Assembly: GCF_051622035.1 (NCBI RefSeq)
Contig: NC_135359.1
Location: 18,437,501 to 18,501,500, forward strand
Origin: Arctopsyche grandis
Taxonomy: Eukaryota; Arthropoda; Insecta; Trichoptera; Hydropsychidae
Direction of reading: 5' to 3'
DNA: 64,000 bases
Shown in pieces: positions 22,028-33,400 of the stretch. The notes under the pieces are model-generated. The model worked only from the letters and a program-made list of their open reading frames with translations, was not told the origin of the DNA and made no database searches. A program made the translations under genes and the position numbers. Positions within the stretch are counted from its first letter, which is position 1; every line of letters begins with the position of its first letter.

Positions 22028-25000
22028 CTGAAACGAAATTCGTTGTTCGTTATTAATACATGGTTATTACAAACGCGAAATAATTGGAGTGTTCTGTGTG
22101 GGTGATTTGAGTGTGTTATGCCACGAATGTGTTGCATTATGTGGTGATGCGAAATATTTGGTTAGTGCGTCGTTGTTATTATTTTTAATTGATGATGCGC
22201 CATGTTTTGCGTCTGTCCATTCGACTTTCATGTAAAAGTCGACTCGAATATGTAATTCGAAATTATTGTGAATTTAAAGCAATTATTGAAAACGAGCATA
22301 AGAATACGCGTAAGCGATCGAGATGTACTACAAGTGGTTCAGGTTTTCCGAGCACTGGCCTAATTATAAGCCAATCATTACCAGTGCCGATGCAATCGAC
22401 GAGAAATCTTCTCCGTTGAGATCTACTCACTTCACTTCATCTCGAGTCAACTTCATTGTTCCTTAAATAAACACATCAATCTGTCGCAAAAATGATTTTA
22501 CCTTTTGTCTATGTAAAAACATCAAAAATCTAACGCAGATTGCTAAGATTGCAAATAAAGTATTAAAATTTAACGATTTTATTTTTGGAATTCTAAAATT
22601 CGAGGTCTCAGGATCATTTTTTTATTAATAACATGCATTCTAAATGTTCACATTCTGTTTCAATCACATTAGGAAGCAAACAATCTTGAAAAAATCTTTT
22701 AGATTTTACTTGTAGTATGAATCATAGATTAATCGAATATATTACAGTCAATAGAATATTTTCTTTTGAAATTATTTAGTGAATATTACAATGCTTTTTT
22801 TTTCGGATTATTGCTTATGAACAAATTAGCATACTAACTCTTCCTACAGATAATCTGAAACCTCTCGAAATGTTTGAATTTTTAATGTGAAAAACTTTCA
22901 CTCAAGTGAAATTGAACATTTGAAGTATAAAATATATCTAATAAATATTTTTAAATAATAAATTATACAACTTTGATTTAATTTTTGAATACTAAAAATG
23001 TCTTATTGATTTTGAACAAGTATTTATTAAAGGCAAATTCCTATTTTCATTACATGAATAAAAAATTTAAAAGATGATTCGACTTCATTGAATATTTCAT
23101 ACTTGTCAATTACAAACAATATTTTTTATACAATAACAGTTATTATTTAAGTAAAAAATAAACATAATTTAACAATACGAGCAATAAGACCTCTTTATCA
23201 CATGTCGATTTCGTATACCTGTCTCATTAATTTAATTACATAACTCTGAACTATAGAGTCCATAATTTTCATTACGTTTATCGTCGATTCTATCAGAGCT
23301 AATTATACGTATTTCCAACTTTTGCAACATTGTAAGCTTATATCTCGCGACCGATTTCGTAACTTTCATTCGATTTTAATCTGCATCATTCGACATGAAT
23401 CTGCCTTCTTGCCGAGTAGGTATACCTACTCGACAGTTCGACAAATTATTGGGTTAATTTTCGCTTATTGATTGACACGTCTGAGCTTTCGGCAACCGAT
23501 TTGTCAGCAAATTAGTGGCACACATGGCTCGGATCGGGACAGAGAGGGAATCCTCTAGAAACCGCATCGAATCGTTTCGTACAAATTTACCGTTTCTCGG
23601 CGTGCGAATTTTTGATTTATGTTCTCAATATGGTATCATCATCATCGCGTGCGTTTCCAACTGAAAAAAAAAAACTGATCGGGCCAAGACGCATCTCTCT
23701 TTACACACTAATTTAATAACGCATACATTTCACAACATTACATAAAACTATATCTACATAAATAACAATCAAGTACTATATGGAATAATTGGGTGTTGAT
23801 TCCCACAATTTCGTTCGTACGTTGGTGTTTCCATTGTGAATAACACTCATTATTTACTTTCGGCAATTCTTTGAGTTCAGTCGCATTCCAAGGATGTTTA
23901 AAAATGTACTGACCTGTAGTGGTTGTTACTGTTTGCCCAGACTGAGATAATTGACGGTGGCTAGCGGTCCATGAGCGTCAGCTGGTCACCGGTAACGGTT
24001 TCCCATGACCGGATCATCAGCTATTTGCAGAAATCCTCTATTTTTACGGTTCTATCCGAAACTTTATGTAACAAAATCAACCACAAAGGTTTAATTTTTA
24101 AAAAATAAATCACGTGTTGTAATTTTTACGTCATATTTAGTGGAAGAAAATAAATTAAATTATTATTATTAAACGAACAACCTATAAAATATATCCAATT
24201 AGCATATATTTTGCTATTTGTATCATTAGAAAGTAATTTATTTAACTTATTTGAATTTAAAATTGCAGTGGCTTACCATTTTTCTTTACGGTGATAATCG
24301 TTAAAGTTTTCCTGACGTATATTTGCATAGCAATAATTCTAAACTCTAGAGCTACATTGTCCAAATCTTTTAAAAAAAATAATTAAATCATTTTTTTATA
24401 TACATACATACATATGTATGTATAACGTTGACACGAAATCAATAAATACAATGACTCAAAGCTTCGATTGGTGGTTCAACTGAAAACCAAACCTGTTCGA
24501 CACTCGTGTATCAATTTTATTTCATACTGCGTTGAAAAATAAATATAACCATCCCATAAATTTGTCATCGTGTACGATACGTATGTATAATATAGGCTTT
24601 TCGCACGACTCTAATTGCAAAAAACCAGTTTTGCACACATATGTGTATATATTATATATTGGCTATAATCTACACAGTTGCCTATACACATTTTCTTTTA
24701 ATCAGTGAAATGTAATTCCGCACAATTGAATGTGCTAATTTTCCTTCACCTACTTCAATCGCCTACACCTTATAGCAAGTTTTCACTCGGCTCAACATCG
24801 TGAGCTTTGAATCCTGTTTTACCCCTGACTCACATTGAAAATAGAGGACACGATCATATCTGTTAATGATTGATCATTCCACTGTTGTTTTCAATCAAAA
24901 CTATTCCAAACTTGATTGGAATTGATTATACATTTGTATAATAAATTTCGAAAATTATTACCATTCTAATAGATACCAGCGTGTTTTATTATTTTAAATT

Positions 25001-25230
25001 TTATAGATAATAAAATATTCGTTGATTTATAAATATGACACGTAAAACAGATGTCCATGCAAATTAGCGTTCAATATAAAAATCAACAACCGTTTTAAGA
25101 AAACAAATATTTACTTAATTAATCAATGAAAGTTGGCAAATTTCCATAAATATATACACTCAAAGCTCATCCATACATTTATTACATATAAAATTCATAT
25201 AATAAATACATACATATGACCATGAATTCT
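22028..25230. other. Upstream region of the second PTB gene
   Basis: Mostly AT-rich. A consensus minus-strand donor CAG|GTCAGT has its exon side beginning at 23914, next to GC-richer sequence up to about 24010, so a non-coding first exon there is plausible. Another donor-like GTGAGT is at 22430. The 23.45-23.65 kb stretch is also GC-richer and may be regulatory. Confidence 0.3.
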
Positions 25231-25500
25231 AAAACTGCCTAGATTAAACATGTGTGCTCTTCACGAAAAAATTCAAATATAATTATTGTATCAATGTGAT
25301 GAAAAAAAATCACTAAATTTAATAAACCGAAAGTGGGATTTTTTCCTCTTAGAAAGGTCAAAAATGTTGTGGCCACTATTCTGCCCACACCACTAATCGT
25401 ATCAAGCTGAAAAATTATATTTGTATGCTCTATGTACTAACTTAGAGCTGGTAAGGCTTTGGTTAGAATTCATAAACCGGAAGTAGTATTTTTTTTAAAA
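25231..25500 (-). repeat. Dispersed repeat, CACTTCCGGT family
   Basis: It is a reverse-complement match to 59.77-59.91 kb: shared pieces include AACATGTGTG, ATCACTAAATTTAATAAACC and TCTTAGAAAGGTCAAAAATG. Two diverged core motifs on this strand (at 25326 and 25476) lie 150 bases apart. Confidence 0.7.
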
Positions 25501-27474
25501 CAATATTTCATTATTTTTTTTTTGAACTTTTAATTTATTTTTATTTTCTTGATATTTAGTGTGTATAATACTTGTCTTGTGGAAGTTTCTATACATTTAA
25601 TCTCAATTTCTATCGAAAATGCTGTCATAGCTATTAGTATTTCATAATGCTGTCGTTATGTGTGAATGTTTCTGTACGGTTCAATATCGAATTTTTTTTT
25701 TGACCTTCTTATATTCCTCAAATACATAGATAAAGTCATGGATTGGTCATATCCGAATTTTTTTTACTCTTACAACAATTAACTTAGATCTGAAGTATGT
25801 TCTAGGATGTGAATTTTAGAACAAGACGCTTAAAATATTCTCAATGGCTACACACGAATGGATGCATAGAATTAACTAGTTCCACTATCAAACTAGAAAC
25901 CCAAGTTCACCCATTTTACATATAGAAACCGACTAATAAAACGCACGCATGTTTACTCGTATACAAGTGTGTATGTTTGTGATTAATGATTTGTAAAATG
26001 GGGGCAATTAATGTTAAAATAGTAATGATCGCTTACATACTGAGAAAACACTGATTGAAGTAATTTAATTCAATATTACGAATATATGATTCTAGTTATA
26101 TATTTATATACAATTGAAAATTTAGTAGTCACTTGATTTGACATTTCATTAATATTATTTCACTTCGTATGTTTTGTTTTCTAATAAATAATCGAAAACA
26201 AATGATAAATTGACCGATGTAAAATATATTGAGTTTTATGTGACTAAATTTTCATTATAAAGTATGTAGTTGAAAGTATTGTAGTCAAAATAAGTTTTTT
26301 TTTTCATGATAATCTTACTACAATTAGTTTTACACAATCATTTTTATGTAATTTATAGTTTGCGTTAAATTGCTAGGTACAATATAATCTAAACAAACCA
26401 GTGTGTTTGGGAAAAGTTATTTCCATGGGGAAAATTCACTCGAACGAAAATTTTAATAAATTATCGTAATCATAATCGCGTGCTATTTTCACGTTAAATT
26501 ATTACTATTTATGCCGGTTTCAATTCCAAAATACGTAAATAGTAATTTTGGAAAGTGGACCGATTTGTTTTAGTCTTAATTTTATGTTCAAATACATATG
26601 TATTTCTTATATGTATCACTCTCATACTACATATTTGTTAATTTAAATCGAGCTGACTGCCATCATGTACTTAGAAAACTGCAAACGGCAATATTCCCAT
26701 ATCAATCAATGTCAATGTCGACTCGTGACACACGATGCAACATAAAACATAAAATTAATCATAAAAATATTGAAAATTAATTATCAATTTAGTAATTTTT
26801 TTTAAATTAAATCAATAAAAGTGTCAAAAAACATATATAACACATTTCGAAATAGGTTGATTAATCGGAACGGACTGCTGCTTTTGTTCACCACGAGATA
26901 AAAGGTACGATACAACAAAGCAAGCTTACATATAATAATATGTTCCAGTTGTATTGTCAGCCGAGTCAATTGAACTCAATCGAATTCGAACAACAGGTCG
27001 GCAGAAAAAAATTGTACATGGGTACAAAGAATATCACCATTGGCAGAGGGAATTCAAAAAAAATGGTAATTGGCACACCGAAAGCCATAAATGGCGAATT
27101 TTTGGCCGCGATCTTCGATATTTTAATTGACGATCTCGACCCAGTAGGGTTTTTGCGTAGATTTCCGCTGATGATGGAAACGTGATTCGCGGTAACCCAG
27201 AGATGCCAATGTGTCGACTGGTCTAGCAGATAACTAACCGGTAAACACAAGTTACCAGTCGAACGACTGAACTGCAGTTCTAATCCGGTACAAACGCACA
27301 TCGTTGACCTTATTTTGCACGCGCGTGCATCTCTATACAGCGTCCGATATTATTAAACATCGATAAGAGGTGATAAACAGTGCGAAAAATTATACTAGTT
27401 CAGTGTTTTGCGAACTTTTTTAAGCAATTTTGCTCTCTCTTGGCGGAAAAAGCAAAAAAAATCTAGTACGACAC
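25501..27474. other. AT-rich DNA with a possible promoter block
   Basis: Low-complexity AT-rich sequence up to about 26.85 kb. The 26.86-27.33 kb part is GC-richer; on the minus strand TTCAGT at 27271-27266 fits an arthropod initiator. It might be a distal promoter of the second PTB gene. This is weak evidence. Confidence 0.25.
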
Positions 27475-27508
27475 GTAAAATTTTCAACTTATAAGTTGAA
27501 AATTTTAC
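27475..27508. repeat. Perfect 34-bp palindrome
   Basis: The 17-base half GTAAAATTTTCAACTTA is followed directly by its exact reverse complement. Related pieces (TATGTAAAATTTTA) recur to about 27560. Confidence 0.9.
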
Positions 27509-27752
27509 ATACCTATTGATATGTAAAATTTTATATACCTATATTGGTATGTAAAATTTTACTTATCTATATGTATATTCCTGTTAAGGAAATATAAAAG
27601 CGTATTTTTTTAATTACAAAATTTTATCCACAAATTTTCGAAGGAAATGAAGTACCTACTATAAAAACAAGTACATATGTATTACAAAAAAATAAAGTAA
27701 AATTATTTTGTCTAAAATATTTATATGTTATTCATTCAAGTATTCATTCCGG

Positions 27753-28367
27753 TTCGTTAATGAACATAATAGTTTGTTCATATACGAACTATTTGGCTTA
27801 GTTAAAATAGTCAAAAGCTATCTACAAATAGACTCACCAGGTGTCGCTTTTAGCTGTTATAACTAAAGAGCGAACCCAGAGCGCGATGTTCATTGTTCAC
27901 ATGTTGTAAATGCATTGTTAAAGGTTTGCCGAACCTTTTTTACAATAATGGAACAATAGACGGCGCGCTTCCGGTCCTACCTCTAGTTATAACCTTTAAG
28001 ATGTCAAAACGCCAAGTATTTAAAAGGAAAATCCTATGGAAAACACATTACAACTTTGTTATAATTTCCTATGTAAGCATATGTATATGTCACAGTGAAA
28101 TTATATTTCAAGTGAAAATATATTTTCACTGACGTTTCAGTGAAATCATAACCAGTTACATTTTCAGGGTTGATTTTATTCATTTAAGATTAGATTGTTA
28201 GGTTTTCACTGTAACATATATACAAAGTGGATTGGGCAAACTATTGATAACATTTAAACCTACATATGCTAATAGTTGGTGCATGAATAAACTAGTTTAT
28301 TTTTCGATATGTTGTTGATTCGTCAATAGTTGGTGTCGAACAAATTAGTATGTTCATAAACGAACGA
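27753..28367. mobile_element. Candidate MITE containing a second MITE
   Basis: The left end (TTCGTTAATGAACATAATAG at 27753) and right end (28338-28367) are inverted copies with about three mismatches over 27 bases. No clear target duplication is seen. The smaller element at 27856-27993 lies inside it. Confidence 0.45.
27856..27993. mobile_element. Palindromic MITE, copy 1
   Basis: Nearly the whole element folds on itself: GTTATAACTA at the left and TAGTTATAACC at the right, GCGCG-rich shoulders, then AAAGGTTTGCCGAACCTTT in the centre. A reverse-complement copy lies at 61033-61189 with different outermost bases. Confidence 0.7.
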
Positions 28368-28870
28368 AATCTACACTTGAACTGTAACATATTTACCATG
28401 CACCCTTTTTTTTTGATCTTTCGACTTAAGATCTTTCGATTTTCGATCTTTGCCTTCCGATATTTGCGTTTTCGGGCGTTTCACATGCGGGCCCGTGAGG
28501 TAGACCCGTAATCGTGAGAAAATTCCAACTCAATATTTTGGCTAATTTTTACTCGGAAAAAATCACTTATCACATTTTATGATTTTTCTTAATTATATTT
28601 CTTACTCATACATCTCAAAGCAAACCCAGTGAGAAACAATAATATTATGATTTTTTTCCAAGGATTTACTTCAGGTATCATCAGAACTTTCCGTCTTACT
28701 AAACTCAAAATTAAAACCTCGTGGTCCAAAAAATATTTAAGTTAAACCCTATAAATATATATTAAGACAATATTAAAATAAAAATAAAAATATAAAATAA
28801 AAAAATAAGAGAAAAAAAAGTAAACAAGAAACAGAAATAAGATATTGGGAAAGAAGAATTACAGAAATCC

Positions 28871-28982
28871 TTAAAGTTTAAGAAATACATCAAGCTTATT
28901 CTTAAAAATATTAAGGTTGTCAGAAATTACAATATCATTGAGAAGACTATTCCAAACTGAAACCACTCTGTTTGAAAAGAAG
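28871..28982 (-). pseudogene. LINE reverse transcriptase C-terminus, split by the BEL insertion
   Basis: Minus-strand frame FFSNRVVSVWNSLLNDIVIS ends at TAA 28873-28871. FFSNRVV.WNSLP is a common C-terminal motif of insect non-LTR reverse transcriptases. The upstream residues (IRDS) are found at 35912-35930 on the far side of the BEL element, which shows the insertion split this frame. A stop soon upstream marks it as a decayed fragment. Confidence 0.75.
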
Positions 28983-29211
28983 TGTTCCGACTTTTGTAAT
29001 GACGTGTGGCAAACAGTCTTATTAACTGATTGTCGATTGGCATTATTGACGAGTTGGCATTAGTGTCGGCCCAAGCGGAAATACGCGACGGTCGACAGAG
29101 TTCGAGCAGACGGCGTACGGACAACTTGTGTTCCGTACGCTCCGCTGAACCACCACGTGCAAATTTTACATTTCAATAAACTACATCAAACCATTATCGA
29201 AGTCTTCCCCA
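28983..29211 (+). repeat. 5' LTR of the BEL element
   Basis: 229 bp, starting TGTTCCGAC and ending TTCCCCA. A polyadenylation signal AATAAA lies at 29175-29180. It differs from the 3' LTR only at 29207-29208. Confidence 0.92.
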
Positions 29212-29214
29212 TGA

Positions 29215-29232
29215 TGGTCACTTCGAACCGGA
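29215..29232 (+). other. Candidate primer-binding site
   Basis: TGGTCACTTCGAACCGGA begins three bases after the 5' LTR. It starts with TGG, complementary to a tRNA CCA end. I cannot assign the tRNA. Confidence 0.4.
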
Positions 29233-29741
29233 CACCAGTAACCTAGGCCACAACACCAAACGGACAAACCAATAGGAAAAAACGTGGTCGAGAAAAAATG
29301 GATGTCAATTAAGAAATCGGTATCGTTCCTTTGTTACTATCCATACCTTTCCAATACTAATAACATGTTTGCTTCTATTTCAGCAATATATTGATTGATG
29401 TACAGAGGTACATGACCGCGTGATTGACGCAGAAAATATATAAATAAAAACATAACCTACAAAGACGCATGGGACACAGAGGTAATCCAAAATTATCGGA
29501 ACGATCACATAAACATCGTAAAGGATATTCAAGTAAGTGAATGTATTCAATCTCAGGCAATCTGTTCAAAAGGCAATCATGTGGGTAGGTCAGTTTTTAA
29601 AATATGTTTTAAAGTATAACAATTAATTAACGCGATTGTATAAAATAATATCGCGCTACGAAGGAAGGTTTCATCGGTCGCATCGAATTTCGTATTAAAA
29701 GTGTAAAATCAGATGTAGTGTAAAATTAGCAAAGCACGTGG

Positions 29742-30290
29742 GGAATTATACTTGTAGCCCCAAAGTGGCTTAAACCAAGTACATACCGGTATATTCATAT
29801 CGGTAGATCTTTGTTTCTTAATGTGTGTAGAAACACCCTCCCCCCCCCCCCCTTCCACGATAAATGTGGAATTATACTTGTAGCCCCAAAGTGGCTTAAA
29901 CCAAGTACATACCGGTATATTCATATCGGTAGATCTTTGTTTCTTAATGTGTGTAGAAACACCCTCCTCCCCCCCCCCCCTTCCACGATAAATGTGGAAT
30001 TATACTTGTAGCCCCAAAGTGGCTTAAACCAAGTACATACCGGTATATGCATATCGGTAGATCTTTGTTTCTTAATGTGTGTAGAAACACCCTCCCCCCC
30101 CCCCCCTTCCACGATAAATGTGGAATTACACTTGTAGCCCCAAAGTGGATTAAATCAAGTACATACCGGCATATTCATACATCGGTAGATCTCTTTGTTT
30201 CATAATGTGTGATGAAACAGTGGTGATTTAAAATAAATCACAAGACTTGTAGCCCCAAAGTGGTTTAAATCAAGCACCCACCAATTTAGG
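29742..30290. repeat. Minisatellite with poly-C tracts in the BEL leader
   Basis: Units of about 126-127 bp start at 29742, 29868, 29995 and 30122 (the fourth diverged), with a partial fifth from about 30246. Each contains CTTGTAGCCCCAAAGTGG, TACATACCGGTATATTC and GGTAGATCTTTGTTTCTTAA; the first three also have a C-tract of 10-14 bases. Short ORFs across it on both strands are by-products. Confidence 0.93.
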
Positions 30291-30469
30291 GTTGTAATTT
30301 CTTCCAAAATATGTTGGATAGATTCTGGTGATAATAGTTAAAGTAGAATATTAAGATTCACGGTTAATCATTGAATATTATTACCTTATCTCTACGAATA
30401 GTTCAATTGACAGCTATAGTAGAGAACAACTGTATTTATGAGACGAAATAGTGCAACTTTCTGAAACAA

Positions 30470-33400
30470 ATGTCAAGTGCTGAAAACGAGGAAATAGAAG
30501 CTTCGACTTCCAAGTCGCATAAAGGTCGAAATCCAACTAGGGACGTAGAACCTATTAGAGACAGGTCAAGCTCTAGAATACATCAGACTCGAAGTCAGAC
30601 TCAATCGATAGAAATATTAGCGAAGGAAAATAAAGTAGAAGTTATAATGACGTCAATAGAATTAAGGTATTCAGGCGCGGTACAAAGACTAAAAGGAAAA
30701 ATAGATAAATCCTCCGAATTAGATGAAGGACAGTATCAAACCATTAAAGAAGCATACGATTATGTCCGAAAACTCCATTACGAATATTTAGATAACCTTA
30801 CAGACATACCGAAAGCGGCCAAAATAGACGAAGAGTACGATGCAATTACAATAACAGTTAAAAATCTTAAAGCAGCATTAGATTGCCAATCCTTTCAAGA
30901 TAGTAAACTAAAGGTAGAGCAAGCAACAATTAAATTTGCTAGAGATAAGTTACCGACGTTAACCATTCCCACATTTCAGGGAGATCCATCTGAATGGCAA
31001 TCGTTTCAACAAGCTTTTAAGAATATAATAGGAAACAAAACGGAATATTCGAATGTCACGAAATTGCAATATTTGCATCAATCCTTAATCGGTCCCGCTT
31101 TGGCAGCTGTATCAGGTTTAGATATTAGCTCAGACAATTACGAAATAGCTTGGAGTATTTTAGACAAGCAATATAATTTACCAAGACTTAATCTCAAAAC
31201 TAGGATTAATTCACTTTGTGACTTAAAATTAATCACAAGAGAATCACATATCGAATTGAGAAATCTATTGAATCAGGTAACAGTGTGTATTAAAAACATT
31301 GAATCGTTGGGTTACGCGAGAGAAATTTTAGATCCATGGGTAACATGTTTAGTTCTAAGGAAATTACCTTTTAATATAGTAAGAGACTGGGAAATATCGC
31401 TGGTTAGCAGAGAAATGCCACCATATGAAAGTTTAGAGACATTCTTGCAGAATAGATGTAATGTATTACAATCTACTGCATCTGTAACTACGGTGAAGGA
31501 ATTCCCTCATAGTCGTCAAAGAATCATGAGAACTCATGTCGCGAACAAAAACCCATCAAGTAAGGTAAACGCATGCGCATTCTGTCGAAATAATCATTTC
31601 ATAGGCAAATGTGATAAATTCAAAGCAAAATCCAGTATGGAAAGAAATGAATTCGTTAAATCTAATAACATGTGTTTTAAATGTTTAAATTCATCGCATA
31701 AGATAACAAATTGCAAGTCTAACTATAATTGCTTAAGGTGCAAACAAAACCATCACACTTTGTTGCATCAGGACGATACATTTAGTTCCAATAATACGGG
31801 AAGGAAGTCAATTAATGCTCATTCTACTCATTTCTCTCAAAGGGAGATAATTTTACCGACGGTACAAGTAGACATTATAACGTCCAATGGAACGGTCGTT
31901 AAGGGTCGCACATTATTAGATTCCGGCTCACAAGTCAACTATGTTACCACATCTTTCGCTAAGAAGAATAACTTCAAATTAGAGAAAATCTCTCAAAAAA
32001 TTGTAGGTATCGCTAATCAAGAAAGTAGCATTCGTCACATCACCAAGGTGACCATAAGGTCTTCAACCACTAATTACTCAACCAAAGTGTTGTGTTTGGT
32101 ATTACCAGAAATTACTGGCGAAATTCCAACTGTGAAACTGGATCAACAGTTAATTTCAATACCAGCGGGAATCAAGTTATCAGATCCCCTTTGGAATAAA
32201 CCGACGCCAATCGATTTATTGCTCGGCGCCGAGATTTGCGTTCATGCTATGAAAGCAGGAACCATCCAGTTAGGAAAAGGTATGCCTATCTTAAAGGATA
32301 CCGAATTCGGATGGACAATAGTTGGTCCATATCCCGAAGTAAATAATGCTCCAGGGAAGAGCCACATAGGCTTAAGTCAATTAGACAGTCACATTCAAAA
32401 CTTTTGGATGATCGACCAGGTTCCTATGGTAAAACATCAATCTCTTGAGGAGAAAAGATGTGAGGAACATTTCCAAGCACACACATCACGAGATAAAAAC
32501 GGTAGATTTTGTGTAGCTTTACCATATAAAAATTCCCCGGTAGTATTAGGAAGTTCATTGCACATTGCGGAGAAAAGACACAAAACTTTGGAAAGACGTT
32601 TTTTAGCCAATAATAATTTAAAAATGGAATACAATAAAGTTTTAGAAGAGTACATAAATTTAGGACATATGTCAGAGTGTGAACCTCCGGAGGCACATGA
32701 GGTTCATTGTTATTTACCTCATCACGTCGTGGTTAAGGAGTCTAGCCTTACCACTAAATATCGTGTAGTTTTTGATGCGTCCGCAAAGACAACGTCTAAT
32801 ATCTCACTAAATAATATTTTGATGGTGGGACCTAGTGTCCAATCAGATTTGTTAAGTTTACTACTCAACTTTCGACTCCATAAATACGTGATTACTGCGG
32901 ATATTAAGCAGATGTACCGACAGATTCAAATAGCAGAGAAAAACAAAAATGTACAATTAAATCATAATTCGTTATGGTGGGACGGCCCTAGTTGGTTGAA
33001 ATTAGACGAATCACGATGGCCTCGAAGACCTCCTGAGATCACAATAGATCTTCCAGAGAGAAGGGTAGTCACTAACGCTACCCTTGTGAGGGAAAATAAT
33101 TGGATAGATAAACATTCTCATCTTCCAAGACTCCTTCGAGTTTTATCATATGTTCGTCGGCCACTAAGGAATAAACAATTAAACGTTAAAGAAAATAACG
33201 AACCGTCCGCTTTAGAATTAAAAGATGCTTTAAATAATTTGATAAGGTTATCGCAAATGGAATCATTTCCATTGGAATATCGTTTGCTGAGCAAGGGACA
33301 TCCAATTCCCAGTAGCAGTAAATTAGCTAAATTGTCCCCTCTATTCCACGAGAATTTAATTTGTGTTGGAAGTAGACTTCCTCTGGGAACAACTCTATCA

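Noticed and set aside
26940-27301. Overlapping ORFs of 81 and 111 codons
   Set aside because: Opposite-strand frames in a GC-richer block without homology or splice support; more likely regulatory.
29709-30112. Short ORFs of repeated peptide
   Set aside because: They are translations of the minisatellite units with poly-C/poly-G tracts.
29742-30290. Regularly spaced repeats as a CRISPR array
   Set aside because: The whole unit including spacer is repeated and it lies in a retrotransposon leader of an insect genome.
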